A stretch of DNA of 64,000 nt from Sipunculus nudus (lineage: Eukaryota > Annelida > Sipuncula > Golfingiida > Sipunculidae), in contig JAPPUL010000079.1 in NCBI GenBank assembly GCA_026874595.1, forward strand, positions 1,607,001 to 1,671,000. The letters are read 5' to 3'. Shown in pieces: positions 36,963 to 46,188 of the stretch. The notes under the pieces were generated by a model, which was not told where the DNA came from, made no database searches, and saw nothing but the letters and a program-made list of their open reading frames with translations. The stretch's first letter is position 1. Every line of letters begins with the position of its first letter. The position numbers were made by a program, and so were the translations under genes.

Positions 36963-37988
36963 TTATTTTCTTGATTTATTTTCTTGTAAGTTGCTATTAG
37001 CATAACGGATTAAGCAATTGCGAAACCACTCACAATTTGTACAGACCTGGTCCTTAAAGTTGAAATCGTTTGGCGGACAAATATTAGCATTTTCAATAGG
37101 AGTAATACTTTGAATATCCTTAACCTCATCTTTTTGTAGGGACCCTTTTTGTGATATTATACTTGAGATATGAGAAGCTTTTTTAATGAATTCTTTATTT
37201 TGAGAGTTATTAGTCTGAGTGGTGCTGGACTTTTTAATATCGTTATCTTTATAGGATGGAGAGGTCAAAGCAGAAAGTTTTTGTTTTTTAAAATTGATAA
37301 TAAATTCTTTAAAGAAAATAGAAACGACGGTAACATTTAAGACGTTTATAGCCAGAAGGAATAAGAAGTCCATATTGTTGATGAACTGAAAAATGTATTG
37401 AAAAGGTATTAATAAATACTTAAGGGCGCCGCTTAGAAGTAAAATTATAAGAAAGACGAAGCCAAAGCGAGAGAATGAGTCAAATATGGGGTGTAGGTTA
37501 GAGGGGAGTATGAATTTGAGTATAGCGCCGCCGTCTAGTGGGGGCATAGGGATTAAATTAAAGCCCATGAGAATGATATTGATATAGGCATAAAGCTGAA
37601 TAAAGTATACTAAAGAAGGCTGGCTTCCAAAGAGAAAGAAAATAATTTTGATTAAAAGAATAGCAAAACAAGCCTGAATAAAGTTGCTAAGAGGTCCTGC
37701 AAAAGAGATAATGGCATCATCTTTTATGGGATTTTTGAGATTAGGTAAGAAAACGGGCACAGGTTTCATCCAGCCGATGCCGGCACCGATTATAGGAAAG
37801 AGGATGCTGCCGATGGGGTCTATATGAGCCTTAGGATTAAAAGTAAGGCGGCCATAATCTTTAGCGGTATGGTCTCCGAGCTTGTAAGCGGCGGCGGCAT
37901 GAGCGAACTCGTGAATGGAGCCTGCAATGATGAAGATAGCGAGTTTAGTGATAGCATCTAAGATGGTATTAACATTTAAGAAGTCCAA
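36963..37988 (-). CDS. Site-2-protease-like M50 metallopeptidase with a Cys-containing C-terminal tail
   Basis: 341 aa integral membrane protease. The zinc motif HExxH is HEFAH (residues 27-31). The second ligand region is NLIPMPPLDGG (residues about 146-156), and about five or six membrane segments fit the short rhomboid-associated/YwhC M50 subfamily. After the membrane core comes a hydrophilic tail of about 110 residues. It ends with CPPNDFNFKDQVCTNCEWFRNCL, whose four cysteines could form a metal or Fe-S site; this is unusual for the family. Substrate unknown. It is 35 bp upstream of hemL and probably co-transcribed with it. Confidence 0.85.
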   Translation of the reverse strand: MDFLNVNTILDAITKLAIFIIAGSIHEFAHAAAAYKLGDHTAKDYGRLTFNPKAHIDPIGSILFPIIGAGIGWMKPVPVFLPNLKNPIKDDAIISFAGPLSNFIQACFAILLIKIIFFLFGSQPSLVYFIQLYAYINIILMGFNLIPMPPLDGGAILKFILPSNLHPIFDSFSRFGFVFLIILLLSGALKYLLIPFQYIFQFINNMDFLFLLAINVLNVTVVSIFFKEFIINFKKQKLSALTSPSYKDNDIKKSSTTQTNNSQNKEFIKKASHISSIISQKGSLQKDEVKDIQSITPIENANICPPNDFNFKDQVCTNCEWFRNCLIRYANSNLQENKSRK

Positions 37989-38366
37989 AAGAGTTACTCC
38001 GGGTTGGGTTATACATTTTAAAGAAATAAAAGAAATAAAGAATAAGTTAAAAAAGCAATGAGATAAAGTTAAGAAAAAAATATTATATTGGTAAGATAAA
38101 AGATAATATAGGTAAGCTGTTATGAGATAAAAATAGTTATGATTAGAAGTTAAAAATGACAGAAGTTAAAAAATGACAGAAGTTAAAAATGACAGAAGTT
38201 AAAAATAAAGAGAATCTTGTTATGATGTAGAAATAAGATGTAGAAATAAAGGATATAAAAAGCTATTATTATAGGAGAGAAATATTTAGAGAGTTTGTAG
38301 TGAGAGTAAGCTTTACAGAGTAAGCTTTACAGAGTAAGCTTTAATAGAAAAGAAAGGGAGGCTTTT
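37989..38366. other. Divergent intergenic region with short tandem repeats
   Basis: 378 bp between the M50 gene (-) and the fumarase genes (+). It contains about four copies of a 17-18 nt unit (AAAATGACAGAAGTT, 38150-38207), two copies of ATGTAGAAATAA, and three copies of AGAGTAAGCTTTAC (38301-38343) directly before the fumarase ribosome site. No gene. Confidence 0.6.
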
Positions 38367-39236
38367 ATGGAATTAAAAGGAGCAATACTAGAGTTATTGA
38401 AGGAAGCGTCAACTAGCTTACCTGAAGACGTAGTAGAAGTGATGAAGGGGCTGCAGGCGAAAGAGGAGGCAGGAGGCAGTGCATATAGCGTAATGGGAGC
38501 AATGCTTAAGAACATAGAGCTTGCCAAGCAAGAAGAGCTTCCGATGTGCCAAGACACAGGGATGATATTCCTAGATATAAAGTATCCGAGTGGACATTCA
38601 ACATTAAAGATGAGTAAAGAGATAAAGGAAGGGATAAAGGAGGCAACGAGACTAAATTACTTAAGGCCGAACACAGTATCGATATTAGAAGGAACAAACC
38701 CAGGAGACAATAGTGGTGAGGGGGTGCCGAGTATATATTTCAAGGAATGGGAGAGAGATTATTTTGAGATACGCCTAATGCTAAAGGGAGGCGGCAGTGA
38801 GAATGTGGGGATACAATATAAGCTACCAGACAGTGGTCTGAAGGCGGGCCGAGATTTAGAAGGAGTTAAACGCTGTGTATTAGATGGGGTATTTGGGGCA
38901 CAAGGGCTTGGGTGCGCGCCTGGGATATTGGGGATAGGGATAGGAGGGGACAGAGGGAGTTCATATTATCTTTCAAAGGTGCAGTTATTCAGGAAGTTGT
39001 ATGATAAGAATCCGGATAAAAGGTTATCCAAACTTGAAGATGAAATATTAGAGTCCGCAAACAAGCTAGGGATAGGACCGATGGGCTTTGGAGGGATGTC
39101 AACACTTTTGGGAGTAAAGGTGGGAACATATTATAGACATCCGGCAACATACTATGTAACAATAACCTACCTATGCTGGTCAGCCCGCCGAAAGATAATG
39201 ATACTAAGAGAAGACGGAGGATATGAAATTGATTAA
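38367..39236 (+). CDS. fumA: Class I fumarate hydratase, alpha subunit
   Basis: 289 aa N-terminal part of the two-subunit, oxygen-sensitive [4Fe-4S] fumarase. LPMCQDTGM carries a cluster cysteine. GVPSIYFKEW, GGGSENVG and FGAQGLGCAPGILGIGIGGDR are family blocks. A strong AAGGGAGG site lies 5 nt before the ATG. It overlaps the beta-subunit gene by 14 bp. A tartrate dehydratase alpha chain is the main alternative, as the families are hard to separate by eye. Confidence 0.9.
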   Translation: MELKGAILELLKEASTSLPEDVVEVMKGLQAKEEAGGSAYSVMGAMLKNIELAKQEELPMCQDTGMIFLDIKYPSGHSTLKMSKEIKEGIKEATRLNYLRPNTVSILEGTNPGDNSGEGVPSIYFKEWERDYFEIRLMLKGGGSENVGIQYKLPDSGLKAGRDLEGVKRCVLDGVFGAQGLGCAPGILGIGIGGDRGSSYYLSKVQLFRKLYDKNPDKRLSKLEDEILESANKLGIGPMGFGGMSTLLGVKVGTYYRHPATYYVTITYLCWSARRKIMILREDGGYEID

Positions 39237-39834
39237 GCTAAAAACACCGATATCAGAAGAAGAGATAAAGCGACTTAAGGTGGGCGATGAGATATTACTT
39301 AGCGGCGTTTTGGTAACAGCCCGAGACATAGCCCATAAATATATAATAGAGAAGTTTGTAAAAGGAGGAGGGGATAAAAAGGATAGAGAACTTGATAAGA
39401 AGTTGTTGAAGCACTTGAAAGAAGGTGTAATATACCATTGTGGACCTGTGGTAAAGGAGGAGGGGGGCAAATACATATTTCTGGCATCAGGCCCAACAAC
39501 AAGCATAAGAGAGGAACCGTATCAAGCAGATGTAATAAAGCATTATAATCTACGAGGGGTTTTAGGGAAGGGAGGGATGGGAGAGAAGACACTAAAAGCA
39601 TGTGAGGCTAACAATGCAGTATACTTTCATGCAGTAGGAGGGGCAGCAGTCCTGATAGCGAAACAAGTAAAAGAAGTAATTGATGTAGAGAAGCTTGAAT
39701 TTGGTACACCGGAAGCATTTTGGGTGATACGGGTAGAAGAGTTACCATGCGTAGTAACGATGGATACTCATGGGTCTTCATTGCACAAAGAAATCAAAGA
39801 AAGGTCAAAAGCGGTGCTTGACGAGTTATTATAA
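39223..39834 (+). CDS. fumB: Class I fumarate hydratase, beta subunit
   Basis: 203 aa C-terminal-domain subunit (Fumerase_C). It interconverts fumarate and malate together with the alpha subunit. Features are GDEILLSGVLVTARDIAHK, YHCGPVV, ASGPTTSIREEP and GKGGMG. Translationally coupled to the alpha subunit. Two-subunit class I fumarases are common in anaerobes and microaerophiles. The 39835-40001 gap holds three copies of AAAGAGGGGTTTT. Confidence 0.9.
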   Translation: MKLIKLKTPISEEEIKRLKVGDEILLSGVLVTARDIAHKYIIEKFVKGGGDKKDRELDKKLLKHLKEGVIYHCGPVVKEEGGKYIFLASGPTTSIREEPYQADVIKHYNLRGVLGKGGMGEKTLKACEANNAVYFHAVGGAAVLIAKQVKEVIDVEKLEFGTPEAFWVIRVEELPCVVTMDTHGSSLHKEIKERSKAVLDELL

Positions 39835-40001
39835 AAAGACAAAACAGGTTATACAGAAGAGGAGGCAGTGATAGAGGGGTTTTAAAAAGAGGGGTTTTAA
39901 AAAGAGGGGTTTTAAGATAGAATAGAAAATAAGTGCAAATAGCAAGGCATGAAATATTTTAAATAATAAAAGAGTTAAGTAAAGGAGGGAGTTAAAAGTC
40001 G

Positions 40002-41870
40002 ATGGAAATAAAGCAAGCCGGCAAGGCAGGGGCAAAAGACATAGGCAAACGAATAAAGGTGCGAGGCTGGGTGGATGTGGTACGGGATCATGGAGGATTA
40101 ATATTTGTAGATTTACGAGACATAACGGGTATATTGCAGATAGTGTTTGATCCAAGTCGTGGGAGTGGATATGAGGATGCAAAGAGCTTGCGCAGTGAAT
40201 ATGTAATAGAGGTCTATGGGTTATTAGAGGAGCGAGATGCTGGACTTGAAAACAAAAACATATCGACAGGCGGGTTTGAGCTTGTGGCGGATGGGGTAAA
40301 AGTGCTTAACGCAAGTAAAGTGCTACCATTTTCGTTATCAGAAGATGCATTAGTTAATGAAGAGCTTAGACTGCGGTATAGATATCTAGATTTACGACGA
40401 TATAGTATGCGAGAGAATCTGTTGCTGCGAGCGAAGGTGATACGGAAAATACGCGAGTATCTAGAGGGCAATAGATTTATAGAGCTAGAAACCCCGATAT
40501 TAAACAAGTCAACGCCTGAGGGGGCACGAGACTTTCTAGTACCAAGCAGGGTAAGCCGCGGAAAATTTTATGCATTACCACAATCGCCGCAAATATTCAA
40601 ACAGTTATTAATGGTAAGTGGATTTGAGAGATATTATCAAATAGTAAAATGCTTTAGGGATGAGGATTTACGATCAGATCGCCAACCTGAGTTTACGCAG
40701 TTAGATATAGAGATGTCGTTTATAGATGTGGAGGATATAATAAAGCTTCTGGACGGGCTAATAGAATATATATTCAGATTAGTTGGAGTTGAGGTAAAGT
40801 TACCGATAAAGAGATTAAGGTATGAGGAGGCGATGTCCCGCTATGGAACGGATCGTCCGGACACAAGATATGGATTAGAGCTTAAGGATGTAACAAAACT
40901 AGTTAAGGGCAGTAAATTTAAGGTATTTGTGGATGCGTCAAATAAGGAAGGGCATATGGTATGTGGAATAAAGGTATCAGGAGGAGGCAAGATATTATCG
41001 CGAAAAGCTATAGAGGAGAAGGAGGAGTTTGTAAAAGGGTATGGAGCCAAGGGTCTTGCATGGATGAAGGTCGAGGAGGGGATGGAGTTAAAGTCTAGTA
41101 TAACGAAGTTTTTTAATGAAGGAGAGAAGAAGAGTATATCAAGAGCGTTTGAGGTAGAGGAGGGGGACCTATTATTTTTCGTAGCAGATAAAGCGCAGAT
41201 AGTGTATGAGTCGCTAGGCAATTTACGAATAGAGCTTGGAAATAGTCTTGGTTTAAAAGATGAGAAGGCGTATAATTTTGTATGGGTAGAGGAGTTTCCG
41301 TTATTTAGTTATAGCGAAGAGGAAGGAAGTATTAGTTCCGTGCACCATCCGTTCACCTTACCGAAGGGAGAGGAAGGCAAAGAGTATATAAAGTCCTTTA
41401 AGAGAGAGAGTTATGCTAAAGAGAAGCTATTAAACTTAAAGTCCCTAAGTTACGATTTGGTATTAAACGGTGTTGAACTTGGAGGAGGTAGTATAAGAAT
41501 CCACGAGCGTGAGTTACAAGATAGAGTATTTGAGATATTGGGTTTAGCTGGTAAGGAGAGCGAGGATAAGTTTGGTTTTTTGTTAAAAGCGCTTGAGTAT
41601 GGAGCGCCTCCCCATGGGGGTATAGCCTTAGGGCTTGACAGATTAATAATGCTAATGCGAAGGGCGAATTCGATAAGAGATGTAATAGCGTTTCCCAAGA
41701 CGCAAAAGGGAGTATGCTTAGTAAGCGAAAGTCCCTCTATTGTAAGAGAAGAACAATTAGAAGAGCTTGGTCTTTTGTTGGACGATGCAGGTGGGGGGGT
41801 GGATGAGGGAGTAGATGTATCTAAAGGTGTTTTAAAGGATGGGGGGGAAGAGGTTTTGCAAGGTTTGTAA
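40002..41870 (+). CDS. aspS: Aspartyl-tRNA synthetase (bacterial type)
   Basis: 622 aa class II synthetase. The N-terminal OB anticodon domain has [17 protein letters not shown]. Motif 2 is [16 protein letters not shown]. The bacterial GAD insertion domain spans residues about 300-410. Motif 3 is [13 protein letters not shown]. The ATG at 40002 follows AAGGAGGGAG. The C-terminus is about 30 residues longer than usual and Gly/Val/Asp rich ([12 protein letters not shown]...). Whether it is the discriminating or non-discriminating form cannot be told by eye; gatA's presence leaves both possible. Confidence 0.96.
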   Translation: MEIKQAGKAGAKDIGKRIKVRGWVDVVRDHGGLIFVDLRDITGILQIVFDPSRGSGYEDAKSLRSEYVIEVYGLLEERDAGLENKNISTGGFELVADGVKVLNASKVLPFSLSEDALVNEELRLRYRYLDLRRYSMRENLLLRAKVIRKIREYLEGNRFIELETPILNKSTPEGARDFLVPSRVSRGKFYALPQSPQIFKQLLMVSGFERYYQIVKCFRDEDLRSDRQPEFTQLDIEMSFIDVEDIIKLLDGLIEYIFRLVGVEVKLPIKRLRYEEAMSRYGTDRPDTRYGLELKDVTKLVKGSKFKVFVDASNKEGHMVCGIKVSGGGKILSRKAIEEKEEFVKGYGAKGLAWMKVEEGMELKSSITKFFNEGEKKSISRAFEVEEGDLLFFVADKAQIVYESLGNLRIELGNSLGLKDEKAYNFVWVEEFPLFSYSEEEGSISSVHHPFTLPKGEEGKEYIKSFKRESYAKEKLLNLKSLSYDLVLNGVELGGGSIRIHERELQDRVFEILGLAGKESEDKFGFLLKALEYGAPPHGGIALGLDRLIMLMRRANSIRDVIAFPKTQKGVCLVSESPSIVREEQLEELGLLLDDAGGGVDEGVDVSKGVLKDGGEEVLQGL

Positions 41871-41916
41871 TATTATGATAAGATTTATAGCATGAATATT
41901 CTAGTATGGATATTAA

Positions 41917-42480
41917 ATGGATATTAATATGAGGGATGGAGCTGAAGGAGAGTTAGGATATGATGGATATATTAAAAACAGAGTATATATAGAGATATTA
42001 GAAACAGTGAGGGAAGAGAAGTATTTTGTAAATTATAGAGGGTATAAAGGACTTTTAGGGATAGAGGAACATCTAATAGAAATATTTTTGTATATCTTGG
42101 AAGTGGTTGGAGTTAGGGGACATGATTTAGGGGTATTATTTAGCGATAATGCAAGGATAAGGGACCTAAACAAAAGCTATCGAGGGAAAGATAAGAGTAC
42201 AGATGTATTATCTTTTGAGGATGTAAAGTTTGAGAGTTTAGATGAGGAGGGACTTTTTGGGAGAAAATATTTAGGAGACATGATAATATCGTTAGAGGCA
42301 GCAGCAGAGAATATAGAAGGGACAAAACTAAGTGTAGAGGAGGAGGTATGTAAACTTATGGTTCACGGGGTATTACATTTATTAGGGTATGATCATGAAA
42401 GAGGGGCAAGGGAACGCAAAGAAATGGAAAAGATAGAAGTGATGCTATCAAAGGAGGTAGTAGATAAATATATATGCTAA
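41917..42480 (+). CDS. ybeY: Endoribonuclease YbeY
   Basis: 187 aa zinc-dependent RNase for 16S rRNA 3' maturation and ribosome quality control. The motif HGxLHLxGYDH is present as HGVLHLLGYDHE, and SYRGKDKSTDVLSF is the second family block. The N-terminus (about 45 aa before VVGVRGHD) is longer than usual, and the start is uncertain because no good Shine-Dalgarno precedes 41917 or the ATG at 41929. It overlaps the next gene by 7 bp. Confidence 0.92.
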   Translation: MDINMRDGAEGELGYDGYIKNRVYIEILETVREEKYFVNYRGYKGLLGIEEHLIEIFLYILEVVGVRGHDLGVLFSDNARIRDLNKSYRGKDKSTDVLSFEDVKFESLDEEGLFGRKYLGDMIISLEAAAENIEGTKLSVEEEVCKLMVHGVLHLLGYDHERGARERKEMEKIEVMLSKEVVDKYIC

Positions 42481-43397
42481 AAGACTTATTCAAGTTTGGG
42501 AAGGATAAAGGAGGGAAGAGGGAGGAGAAGGGAGTAGGGGAGGCAGGAGAGAAAGAGGAGACAAAGGTAAAGGCAAGTGGCGGAGGAATAAACACAGAAG
42601 CAGAGAGAAGAGTAGCAGAAGATATAAATAAGCGGTTAAAAAGCAGTGTTTCAACAATAGTAACAGAGATAATGGTACCACGAATAGACATGACAACAAT
42701 AGCCCTACACTCAGTTGCGAGTCGTCATGATTTGGTATCGGTAATAAAGGAGAGTGGGCATTCAAGGATACCGGTATGGGATAAGTCAGTAGATGACATA
42801 GTGGGGATATTATATGTTAAGGACTTATTTCATTTGTTGATAGAAGATAAAGTAGATATGAACTTTGTAAATATCCTAAGGCCAGTATTTTTCATACCGG
42901 AGACAACAAATATATTCGTATTGCTAAAGGATTTTCAAAGGAAGAAAGTACATTTAGCGGTGGTTGTTGATGAGTATGGAGGGGTATCGGGAATAGTTGC
43001 ACTTGAGGATGTATTAGAGGAGATAGTGGGGGAGATACGCGATGAGTATGATCTTGAAGAGGTTGATCCGATAGAAAAGGTCGAGGGTGGAGTATATAGA
43101 CTTGATCCGCGGACATCACTTGAGGAAATTAATCGTAGACTTGAACTTGATTTACCAGACGAGCATTCTGATACAATAGGTGGGTTTATGTTTGATTTAT
43201 TTGGCAGAATACCTAATCGGGATGAAAGGATAGAGTATGGAGTTGGTGGTGCTAATTTGGAGTTTAAGATACTTGATATAGATGGTAATAGGATTGAGAA
43301 GATAGAGTTAAATATAAGACGTAATGTTTCCTCTGGATTTGAGGAGCGCGGTAATAGTTTATCGTCGCCTTCTGATGGTAGTCCGTCGGTGTATTAG
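42474..43397 (+). CDS. corC: CBS-pair / CorC-HlyC domain protein (TlyC/CorC family)
   Basis: 307 aa cytosolic protein. Residues about 40-60 hold the family motif TIVTEIMVPRIDM, followed by two CBS domains (HSRIPVWDKSVDDIVGILYVKDL; VVVDEYGGVSGIVALEDVLEEIVGEI) and a C-terminal CorC_HlyC domain (DTIGGFMFDLFGRIP). It lacks the DUF21 membrane domain. Relatives are named TlyC haemolysin or CorC (Mg/Co efflux accessory). A haemolytic role is not supported by the sequence, and metal homeostasis is the more likely role. It follows ybeY with overlap, an arrangement seen in several phyla including spirochaetes. Confidence 0.9.
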   Translation: MLKDLFKFGKDKGGKREEKGVGEAGEKEETKVKASGGGINTEAERRVAEDINKRLKSSVSTIVTEIMVPRIDMTTIALHSVASRHDLVSVIKESGHSRIPVWDKSVDDIVGILYVKDLFHLLIEDKVDMNFVNILRPVFFIPETTNIFVLLKDFQRKKVHLAVVVDEYGGVSGIVALEDVLEEIVGEIRDEYDLEEVDPIEKVEGGVYRLDPRTSLEEINRRLELDLPDEHSDTIGGFMFDLFGRIPNRDERIEYGVGGANLEFKILDIDGNRIEKIELNIRRNVSSGFEERGNSLSSPSDGSPSVY

Positions 43398-43421
43398 TAA
43401 TTTTAAGATTTAGTTATAGCT

Positions 43422-44204
43422 ATGGAAGATAAGAGATTATTAGGTTTTGTGCTAAGATATCGTTCTTATCTTGAGGGGCATAAAATTATAACATTATTTA
43501 CGAGGTCTTATGGGAAGCTTAGTGTTGTAGCGCATGGCGTACGTAAGATGCATAGTAGATATGGTGGTTCATTTGAGCTTTTAAATGAGGTATCATTAAT
43601 TGTTAGTCGCTCACGTCGGCCCTCAGATAATTTATTTACGGTAAAGGAGTGTGAATTAGAGTTTTCGGTTCATAATCTTCGTGAGAGTTATTCTTGTATA
43701 GGCAATTTGTATTATGTAGCTGAATTTTTGAATTGTTTTGTACAGGAGTCTAGTCGAGATGCTGATTTATATGATTTACTTAAGGCGACATTGAATTTTG
43801 CAAGTAGACATGCTGATTGTTTTTATGAATTGACTCGAATGTTTGAGCTTAAGAGTTTGTCATTATTTGGTTTTTTGCCGAGCCTTAAACATTGTAGTAT
43901 GTGTGGTATTGCTTTACCAGGCGGCGATAAGGATTTTTATCGTTTTGATGGTGGTAGTGGTATCTATGTATCTAATTTTTCTGGTTGGATTTTTTGTGCT
44001 AATTGTAAGGTTACGGGTCGTGATAAGGAGCTTCGGGTTAGGTTGTATAGGTTGATTTTAGATTTATATAATAGCAGTAAGTTTTCGGATATCTTTAATT
44101 TGCGTGTAGATAAGCGTATTAGATTTGAGTTAAATGCAGTTTTTAACAAGTTGATTAATTCGGTAATAGGCAGGAGTTTATTAGCAACGAGGTTGTTGTC
44201 GTAA
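43422..44204 (+). CDS. recO: DNA repair protein RecO
   Basis: 260 aa recombination mediator (RecFOR pathway). It has an N-terminal OB fold (GFVLRYRSYLEGHKIITLFTRSYGKLSVVAHGVRK), a helical middle, and a CxxC...CxxC zinc site near the C-terminus (HCSMCG... and FCANC). 24 bp after the corC-like gene. Codon use is noticeably more T-rich than in the preceding genes. Confidence 0.92.
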   Translation: MEDKRLLGFVLRYRSYLEGHKIITLFTRSYGKLSVVAHGVRKMHSRYGGSFELLNEVSLIVSRSRRPSDNLFTVKECELEFSVHNLRESYSCIGNLYYVAEFLNCFVQESSRDADLYDLLKATLNFASRHADCFYELTRMFELKSLSLFGFLPSLKHCSMCGIALPGGDKDFYRFDGGSGIYVSNFSGWIFCANCKVTGRDKELRVRLYRLILDLYNSSKFSDIFNLRVDKRIRFELNAVFNKLINSVIGRSLLATRLLS

Positions 44205-44241
44205 TTGTTGTTGTAGAAATATACTAATTTTATTTTAAGTA

Positions 44242-44621
44242 CTACTTATGTTGTTTTTCACTAAAAAGGTATTTCATAACGAATGCAAAAATGCCAATAA
44301 ATTTGATAACGACAGCTCCTAATAACGAAATTAGAACATAATCTGAATATTCCCATATCCACTTATTAGATAACAGTATAAACAAAGAAATAGGAAGTAT
44401 CCACCTAACGATGAAATTATATGTTTTATCCGTATATTCTCTTCTTTTGTCAAAGTCTTCTGTTCGTCTTTTTATTTCTGCGTCATGTTTTTCTTGTTTT
44501 CTAACTTCTTCGTTTGACTCTGATACAGGTGCACTAGAACTAGAAGAAGCAAATTCAGGTTTATGTGTTTCTGTATTCCAACCTTAAGCTTTTCTTGAAT
44601 TTTTTTGTAAGTTTTCATCAT
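44242..44621 (-). pseudogene. Broken gene for a small two-helix membrane protein, partner of the Panacea gene
   Basis: An ATG at 44621 overlaps the TGA of the Panacea gene (ATGA), a classic TA-operon join. About 12 codons later the frame is lost. The rest continues in another frame to TAG at 44242-44244: a charged Ser/Glu/Lys stretch, then two hydrophobic segments (residues in WILPISLFILL and VLISLLGAVVIKFIGIFAF). Panacea antitoxins are known to pair with diverse toxins, some of them membrane-active, so this may be the toxin remnant. Homology of the protein itself was not recognised. Confidence 0.55.
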
Positions 44622-45099
44622 TTTCCAGCATAACGTTTTAGTTCATTATCAAAATATTCTTTTATTAATGTGTTACAAATAAAAGAATATTTGCCCTTCT
44701 TTGAAAGCTTTGTCCCAAGCAGAGTTTTTTTGTGTAATAAACGAGACAATAACAGTCCAGTCTTGCTTCCATACACATTCCATACTAGCTCTAAAACATG
44801 TTGTGTTTCTTTATTGCAATTCTCTATACGTGGTGTAATTCTATAAACCGTCATTTGAAATGTCCGATGCGTATCTCGTAATATCCTTTGGCCCAAACAT
44901 TTTAAACTCATCGTATAGCACTCTGATGACAGGCCCGTATTTCCAAGCTTCAACGTGCTCTTTAATTAAAGGTTTATTGTATAACGCAAGAGACGATTCG
45001 TGTGCAAAGCTTTTGTATTTGGAGATGATCTAAAAGTTTATTTTCTTTTGCAGCTTTCTAAATAAAATATTTGGCAACAGTTTTTGTTGAATATTGCAT
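44618..45099 (-). pseudogene. Panacea-domain (DUF4065, SocA/GepA-like) antitoxin, frameshifted
   Basis: Starts at ATG 45099 with AGGAG upstream. The N-terminal pattern (VAKYFI), the central block (ALYNKPLIKE..EAWKYGPVI) and the C-terminal VWNVYG...LS..LHK segment are in three different frames. An in-frame stop occurs after about 12 codons, and further shifts lie near 45020 and 44900. Intact relatives are hyper-variable antitoxins of toxin-antitoxin pairs. Only the last 111 codons remain as a continuous frame. Confidence 0.75.
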
Positions 45100-45227
45100 A
45101 GCCTGCTCCTTTAATAGGTATTTTCAAGCTGTATATTACATGATTTAGAAGATCTTTTTAGACAACAAATGTTTATATGTCAATTTTAACATACACATAT
45201 AGTTTTGCCTATTTTTGGATATTAATT

Positions 45228-46141
45228 TTATGTTCCTACGATGATTTTAGCAAGTGCACAACTTGCAAGGCTTGCTTGCGCAGGATCAGAACGACTGTTT
45301 AGAATAATAGGCACTTTGCCACCGAGTATAAGCCCGCCTGCACATGCACTTAGAAAATATATCATAAATTTAAATAGAGCACTGTTTCAAGTGAATCTAC
45401 TAATAATATATCAGCATTTCCAGCTACAGGATTATCTATTCCCTTTATTGCTGCAGCTGTGCTTGATATTGCATTATCGAGTGCAAGTGGTCCATATACA
45501 TCGGCATCTGAGATATTTTTCTCTGCCCATTTTGAGAGTTCATATGCAGCTATACTTGATGGAACGGACTTTATTGGTTTTTCGGTTGCTGATAGTAATG
45601 CTATTTTAGGTTTTCTATATCCAAGTTTTTTTAGCAAAGTATATAGCATTTCTTAAAATATCTTTTTTTAATTTTTTCATTTGGAGCTACATTCAATACA
45701 CCATCTGTAATCATCAAAGCCTTATCACTACCTTCTATTGTCATATAGAATATGTGTGATAAGTATCTATCCTTAAGTAAAGACATTTTTTTATCAATAA
45801 GCCCAGCTAAAAGGACATCAGTATTTATATATCCTTTCATAATGGCAGATACGCTTTTATCTGAGGCAAGCGAACAGGCCTTTTTAACGCATTCTATATC
45901 ATCTAAAGTATTGTACATGGGAAAATCTTTAATATCCCAATCCAGTTTGCTAGCAGAATTAATTATTTTGTTAGTATCTCCGACAAAAAAAAGGATATAT
46001 AATTTCTTTTTCATATGCAATTTTTATACCTTCCAAAACTAGTAAAGACGTTGGATTAATCAGTGCCGTTTTAAGAGGAACATCTATTTAAGCACGTTTC
46101 AAAAGAGCTTCAGAACATTTTACAGGTTTTTCGCTAAGCAT
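45228..46141 (-). pseudogene. pta: Phosphate acetyltransferase-type gene, broken
   Basis: PTA/PTB-family enzyme that would turn the acetyl phosphate made by Xsc into acetyl-CoA. Fragments in order are 46141 to about 45990 (one internal TAA), 46020-45631, 45649-45362 and 45362-45228. The family C-terminal pattern (ADILLVDSLE; a GGLILGGKVPIILNSRSD block) is recognisable. One break is at a T8 run (sense strand) near 45984-45991, where T7 would keep the frame. It lies directly below xsc, as in other sulfoacetaldehyde-degrading clusters. Confidence 0.75.
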
Positions 46142-46188
46142 TTATAATCTATTTTATTCTATTTGTTTTACTATCATAATTACTTATC

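Noticed and set aside
42474-43397. Haemolysin TlyC as a virulence factor
   Set aside because: Only CBS and CorC_HlyC domains are present, with no secretion signal. Metal-related housekeeping is more plausible.
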